Assembly (NCBI GenBank): GCA_910576895.1
Contig: CAJTJZ010000002.1
Span: forward strand, 36,085-100,084
Reading direction: 5' to 3'
DNA: 64,000 bases
DNA from: an uncultured Lachnospiraceae bacterium
Lineage (GTDB): Bacteria > Bacillota > Clostridia > Lachnospirales > Lachnospiraceae
Each line of letters begins with the position of its first letter. The first letter of the stretch is position 1. Below are positions 61,162 through 64,000 of this stretch, piece by piece. Below the pieces are notes generated by a model. It saw only the letters and a program-made list of their open reading frames with translations. It did no database searches and was not told where the DNA came from. The position numbers and the translations under genes were made by a program.

Positions 61162-61857
61162 CTATCTTTCTTGCATTCCTTTCAGTTCCAGCTTAAATCC
61201 ATATCCCCAGACCGTTGTAATTACAACATTACTTGGCTTAATTTTCTTTCGTAAACGTTTTACAGCATCATCTGTTGCACGTGTATCAACATCAAAATCA
61301 AATTTCCAAACATCTCTTAATAATGCCTTTCTAGAAACTGCCTGATTTTTATGTGTAATAAAATACTCTAAAAGAGAATATTCTGTTGGTGTTAAATCTA
61401 GCGATTCATCATCAACAATTACTGTTTTTAAGGAAGGATTCATGGTAATATTTCCAAAAGCAAGTAAGCTTGTATTAGCAGCATTTTTATCAAGACTAAT
61501 TCTACGAAATAGAGCATGAATACGTGCTACTAGTTCCATTGGTGAAAATGGCTTTGCTAAATAATCATCTCCTCCTAATGTAATGCCTGCAATTCTATCT
61601 GCTTCACTATCACGTGCCGATACAATAATAATTGGAACATTATGTGTCTCTCGAATTTCATGGCAAATGGTAAGTCCATTGCGTCCCGGCATCATAATAT
61701 CTAATACAATCATATCTGCAGGCTGTTCCTTAAATGCTTCTAAAAGTGCATCTCCTGTTTCAAATACCTTTGTATCAAATCCTTCCTTAATTAGAAAATG
61801 CTGAATTAGCTCCCGAATGCTTTTTTCATCATCAGCAACATAAATTAACTTTCCCAT
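61162..61857 (-). CDS. OmpR/PhoB-family response regulator
   Basis: Regulator of 231 residues: receiver domain with VADDEKS, Asp in MIVLDIMMPGRNG, Lys in LAKPFSP; winged-helix effector with LTPTEYSLLEYFITHKN and TVWGYGFKL. First gene of the two-component operon. The 11-bp-phased direct repeat upstream of the ASST-like gene is a candidate site, but no link is proven. Confidence 0.93.
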   Translation of the reverse strand: MGKLIYVADDEKSIRELIQHFLIKEGFDTKVFETGDALLEAFKEQPADMIVLDIMMPGRNGLTICHEIRETHNVPIIIVSARDSEADRIAGITLGGDDYLAKPFSPMELVARIHALFRRISLDKNAANTSLLAFGNITMNPSLKTVIVDDESLDLTPTEYSLLEYFITHKNQAVSRKALLRDVWKFDFDVDTRATDDAVKRLRKKIKPSNVVITTVWGYGFKLELKGMQER

Positions 61858-61900
61858 ACTATACCTCTTTTCTTTCTCCTTTTTTTTCTCTATTCCATTT

Positions 61901-61933
61901 TTCCATAAACTATGTTATACTTCTCTTATGGAA
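61901..61933. promoter_or_regulatory. Inverted repeat in the two-component/lipoprotein intergenic region
   Basis: TTCCATAA (61901-61908) and TTATGGAA (61926-61933) enclose a TATAAC -10-like sequence for the minus-strand regulator gene. No convincing -35 was found. The remaining ~230 bases of 61858-62161 are AT-rich with no recognised feature. Confidence 0.35.
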
Positions 61934-62161
61934 CAAATCCGTTCACACTTGCTTGCGGATCTGACAAAAAATAATTTAAAAACCTATTCAAATAAAGTAT
62001 ATCATATTTTATCTGTATAAAAAAGAAAAATATAAATAACTGCCACATATTTGCCTTAACAAAAGATATTTCCTATTCATATTTATCTTTTATAATATTA
62101 TTTAGGAACACAACCGGCAGAAATACAAATGCGAAACATGGTACAGAAAGGAGTTTTTCGC

Positions 62162-62449
62162 TTGCAAAAAAAAACGATTCTGCTCTTTTTATCACTTATG
62201 CTTGTACTAACTGGCTGTACAAGTAATAAAAATAAACCGGTAAATTCCTCAACTACAAAACCTGTTCAAAAGGAAATACCCAAGAAAGAGCAGCCAACAC
62301 AAGGTAGTATTCATATTGATAATCCATCGCAAACTACTTCAGAAGATAATTCTAACGAAAATGAAGCTACCAATGATCCAAAAGAAGCTTTAACAAAAAT
62401 TCTGACGGAACTGCAAGAACTTGATGAATTACTCAATGGATCAAATTAA
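62162..62449 (+). CDS. Small lipoprotein
   Basis: Exported lipoprotein of 95 residues, starting at TTG 62162 with AAAGGAG eight bases upstream; the ATG frame from 62129 would include that site. Signal sequence QKKTILLFLSLML then lipobox LTGC (Cys about 19). The mature part is a Ser/Thr/Asn/Glu-rich disordered linker and a short C-terminal helix (ALTKILTELQELDELL). No domain recognised. Followed after 35 bases by another small exported protein gene. Confidence 0.8.
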   Translation: MQKKTILLFLSLMLVLTGCTSNKNKPVNSSTTKPVQKEIPKKEQPTQGSIHIDNPSQTTSEDNSNENEATNDPKEALTKILTELQELDELLNGSN

Positions 62450-62484
62450 GAATATAGGATAAATCTACGCTAGGAGGATAGAAA

Positions 62485-63003
62485 ATGAAAAATCATCAAA
62501 AATTATATCAATTTATCTTTATCTCCTGTCTGCTTCTTTGTTTCCTAATTGGGCAACAAAATCTATCGGTTCAAGCAGTAAAAACTGCCACAAAGCAGAC
62601 TTCTTTAACAAAATTAAATACAATTATTGCAGAAAATGAAGCAGAGATTAATACATTAATTGAGGCACAAAAAGAACTAAATACAAAATGTTCGGAAGCT
62701 ATTAGCAATGCACTAGAAAACAATCTTCTTGTAAATGAAAAAGATTCCAAATCTTTAGAAAAATTATCATCCAATATGGAAAAACAAACAGCAAAACTAA
62801 AAACAGCAAAAACACAACAAGAAGAAATTCAAGAAGAACTTGATGCCATGACAGATACAAAAAGCAGCAAATACCGCAAAAATAAATGTAAAATTATTAC
62901 ACTGCAAAATCGCCAGTTTAAATTAATATCACAAATTAATAAAAATATAGAAAAGATTATTAAATTGTGTACAGTAAGTACAGTAGATACAACAACAAAC
63001 TAA
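62485..63003 (+). CDS. Secreted coiled-coil protein of unknown function
   Basis: Protein of 172 residues with a signal peptide (about 1-31, cleavage near VQA) and a mature region predicted as helical coiled coil (LTKLNTIIAENEAEINTLI and following heptads). Two cysteines in the mature chain might pair. TAGGAGG lies seven bases before the ATG. Probably co-transcribed with the preceding lipoprotein gene; a joint envelope role is inference. Confidence 0.8.
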   Translation: MKNHQKLYQFIFISCLLLCFLIGQQNLSVQAVKTATKQTSLTKLNTIIAENEAEINTLIEAQKELNTKCSEAISNALENNLLVNEKDSKSLEKLSSNMEKQTAKLKTAKTQQEEIQEELDAMTDTKSSKYRKNKCKIITLQNRQFKLISQINKNIEKIIKLCTVSTVDTTTN

Positions 63004-63049
63004 AAAAAGAAAACACTTTGACATTACCCGTCATTGTGTTTTCTTTTTT
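63003..63049. terminator. Bidirectional terminator
   Basis: Perfect 14-bp inverted repeat AAAAAAGAAAACAC (63003-63016) and GTGTTTTCTTTTTT (63036-63049), with a second three-pair helix in the loop. It serves the convergent coiled-coil gene and spoVG. Confidence 0.9.
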
Positions 63050-63054
63050 ATATT

Positions 63055-63342
63055 TTATTGTATATCGTCTTTTTCAGAGCTTTCTTCTTTTAAAGCATCT
63101 TCATACTTTTCTAATACCATTGTCTGAATTTTATTTCTTATTTGTGAATTAATTGGATGTGCAATATCCCTATATTCGCCATCTCCCGCTTTTCGACTAG
63201 GCATAGCAATAAACAATCCTTTCTCTCCTTCAATTACCTTAATATCATGAACAACAAATTCATTATCAATTGTAATAGAAACGACTGCTTTCATTTTTCC
63301 ATCTTTTGTGACTTTTCTCACCCTTACATCTGTTATTTCCAT
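63055..63342 (-). CDS. spoVG: SpoVG regulatory RNA/DNA-binding protein
   Basis: Small cytoplasmic regulator of 95 residues, involved in sporulation septation and global control in Firmicutes. Family features: MEITDVRVRKV start, KMKAVVSITIDNEFVVHDIKVIEG, LFIAMPSRK and the DIAHPINSQIR block, all intact. The start is ATG 63342, eight bases from AAGGGG; the frame to 63369 runs past it. It lies downstream of glgD in the same direction, but a terminator separates them. Confidence 0.95.
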   Translation of the reverse strand: MEITDVRVRKVTKDGKMKAVVSITIDNEFVVHDIKVIEGEKGLFIAMPSRKAGDGEYRDIAHPINSQIRNKIQTMVLEKYEDALKEESSEKDDIQ

Positions 63343-63392
63343 AGTACCGACCCCTTCTTCTATCTGCAATTAAAAATACAAATATGTTTCTT

Positions 63393-63433
63393 AAAAAGCT
63401 GCCGCAAAACTTCCCCGATTCCGCAGCAGCTTT
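63393..63433 (-). terminator. Terminator between glgD and spoVG
   Basis: GC-rich stem of about 11 pairs (63433-63423 with 63405-63395, one G-U) followed on the minus strand by five T. It should end glgD transcripts before spoVG. Confidence 0.8.
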
Positions 63434-63434
63434 C

Positions 63435-63500
63435 CTTATGATTCACTTTTTTCATAAGTGAATACTTTCAGCATAAGCAAGCAATTATGCTATTTATTGT
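63435..63500. repeat. Cluster of overlapping inverted repeats between glgD and spoVG
   Basis: CTTATGA (63435-63441) pairs with TCATAAG (63452-63458), while ATTCACTT (63441-63448) pairs with AAGTGAAT (63456-63463); the two stems share bases and cannot form together. A further AGCATAA/TTATGCT repeat follows (about 63470-63491). From 63501 to 63673 nothing else is recognised. Confidence 0.55.
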
Positions 63501-63673
63501 ATCGTTTTTCCTTATGAATTTTGGCCTTCTCTTCCAAAATCCATCCCCACTCCATAGAAGAAAAGCATATGCAATCTATAACACATCTTTTCTCTATGAA
63601 TAAATTTCGTTTATTTAATCCTTTAGACAAAGAAAGCTTTTCTCTGTTTAGAAATACTTTCTTTCTAATGGAG

Positions 63674-64000
63674 TTAAATCACATAGCGTTCATTTTTCTC
63701 AACAACAATCTTAATTTGACCCGGCTCTGCAATATGTGTTGTATTTGCACGAATAGTATCACGACTTTCTACAATACAATTTTCAATATGGGTATTATCT
63801 CCAATATAAACATCATTTAAAATAATTGAATTTTTAATAGTAACATTATTTCCAACATAAACTTCTTTAAACAGAATCGAATTTTCAATACTGCCATTGA
63901 TAATACATCCGCTTGACACAAGACTATTCTTTACAGAAGAACCCTGATTATATTTTGCCGGCGGAAGATCTTGTACTTTTGAATAAATATCTGGATACTG
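63674..64000 (-). CDS. glgD: GlgD-like glucose-1-phosphate adenylyltransferase subunit, C-terminal part
   Basis: The last 108 residues of a protein whose start lies beyond the window; the frame is open to base 64000. It is a left-handed beta-helix with hexapeptide-type repeats (NSLVSSGCIINGSIENSIL, VYIGDNTHIENCIV) and the YSKVQDLPPAKY lead-in typical of the GlgD regulatory subunit of ADP-glucose pyrophosphorylase (glycogen synthesis), more than of catalytic GlgC. The glgC-glgD-spoVG order is common in Clostridia. Confidence 0.82.
   Translation of the reverse strand, partial: QYPDIYSKVQDLPPAKYNQGSSVKNSLVSSGCIINGSIENSILFKEVYVGNNVTIKNSIILNDVYIGDNTHIENCIVESRDTIRANTTHIAEPGQIKIVVEKNERYVI

Noticed and set aside
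63521..63820. Plus-strand open frame of 99 codons
   Set aside because: Largely antisense to glgD, which has clear hexapeptide repeats; composition is that of a shadow frame.
1..64000. tRNA, rRNA, riboswitch or T-box elements
   Set aside because: No cloverleaf-like or conserved riboswitch cores were recognised in the intergenic stretches; a covariance-model scan would be needed to exclude them fully.

Overview
The window reads as a stretch of chromosome from an AT-rich, spore-forming, low-GC Gram-positive anaerobe, most likely a Lachnospiraceae-type gut Clostridium. The evidence is spoIIR, a SPOCS/LysM spore protein and spoVG, strong AGGAGG ribosome sites, and large secreted proteins with Ig-like, LRR_5 and proline-rich modules. 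A flagellar-type sigma-28 promoter candidate suggests motility. No rRNA, tRNA, CRISPR array, transposase or integrase was seen. The first gene (VanY-like peptidase) and the last (glgD) run off the window.

Layout. 1-12.5 kb: housekeeping, envelope and sporulation (VanY, plsC, DUF1934-spoIIR, ispE, an unknown gene with a sigma-28-like promoter, SPOCS-LysM), then a sulP-murL-murD-prcB-like block. The murL-murD pair suggests the alternative D-glutamate route for peptidoglycan, in which L-Glu is ligated and then epimerised in place. 12.6-17.9 kb: a decaying accessory patch with three genes or relics of the AAA-ATPase-like/PD-(D/E)XK family, one intact AAA/PD-(D/E)XK gene between perfect 326-bp direct repeats, and a damaged AbrB antitoxin-like gene. 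17.8-22.8 kb: a compact MarR-controlled operon (alpha/beta hydrolase, free-standing condensation domain, acyl carrier protein, AMP ligase) with the parts of a minimal discrete NRPS/acyl-conjugating pathway, divergent from an SCP2-domain gene.

23.5-32.5 kb: folA, a BspA-like LRR protein, an ECF sigma/anti-sigma pair, and a LytTR regulator/GHKL kinase with a two-gene ABC exporter. 32.6-40.7 kb: a secreted M13 peptidase with Ig-like domains and a 1.8k-residue multidomain GH2 glycosidase. 40.8-49.7 kb: a BceAB-like antimicrobial-peptide sensing/export system whose ATPase gene is split from its permease-regulator-kinase genes by an AraC/EamA/GH2 glucuronidase-like cassette. The two halves share a conserved 60-bp promoter element. 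49.9-51.6 kb: two tRNA-modification enzymes (TtcA-like, TcdA). 51.7-64 kb: a secreted transglutaminase/FnIII protein, an arylsulfate sulfotransferase-like protein, a secreted SGNH esterase, a two-component system, two small exported proteins, spoVG and glgD.

All functional names come from motif and family recognition by eye. Promoters and operators are sequence matches only. Several start codons were set from ribosome-binding-site spacing rather than taking the longest reading frame.
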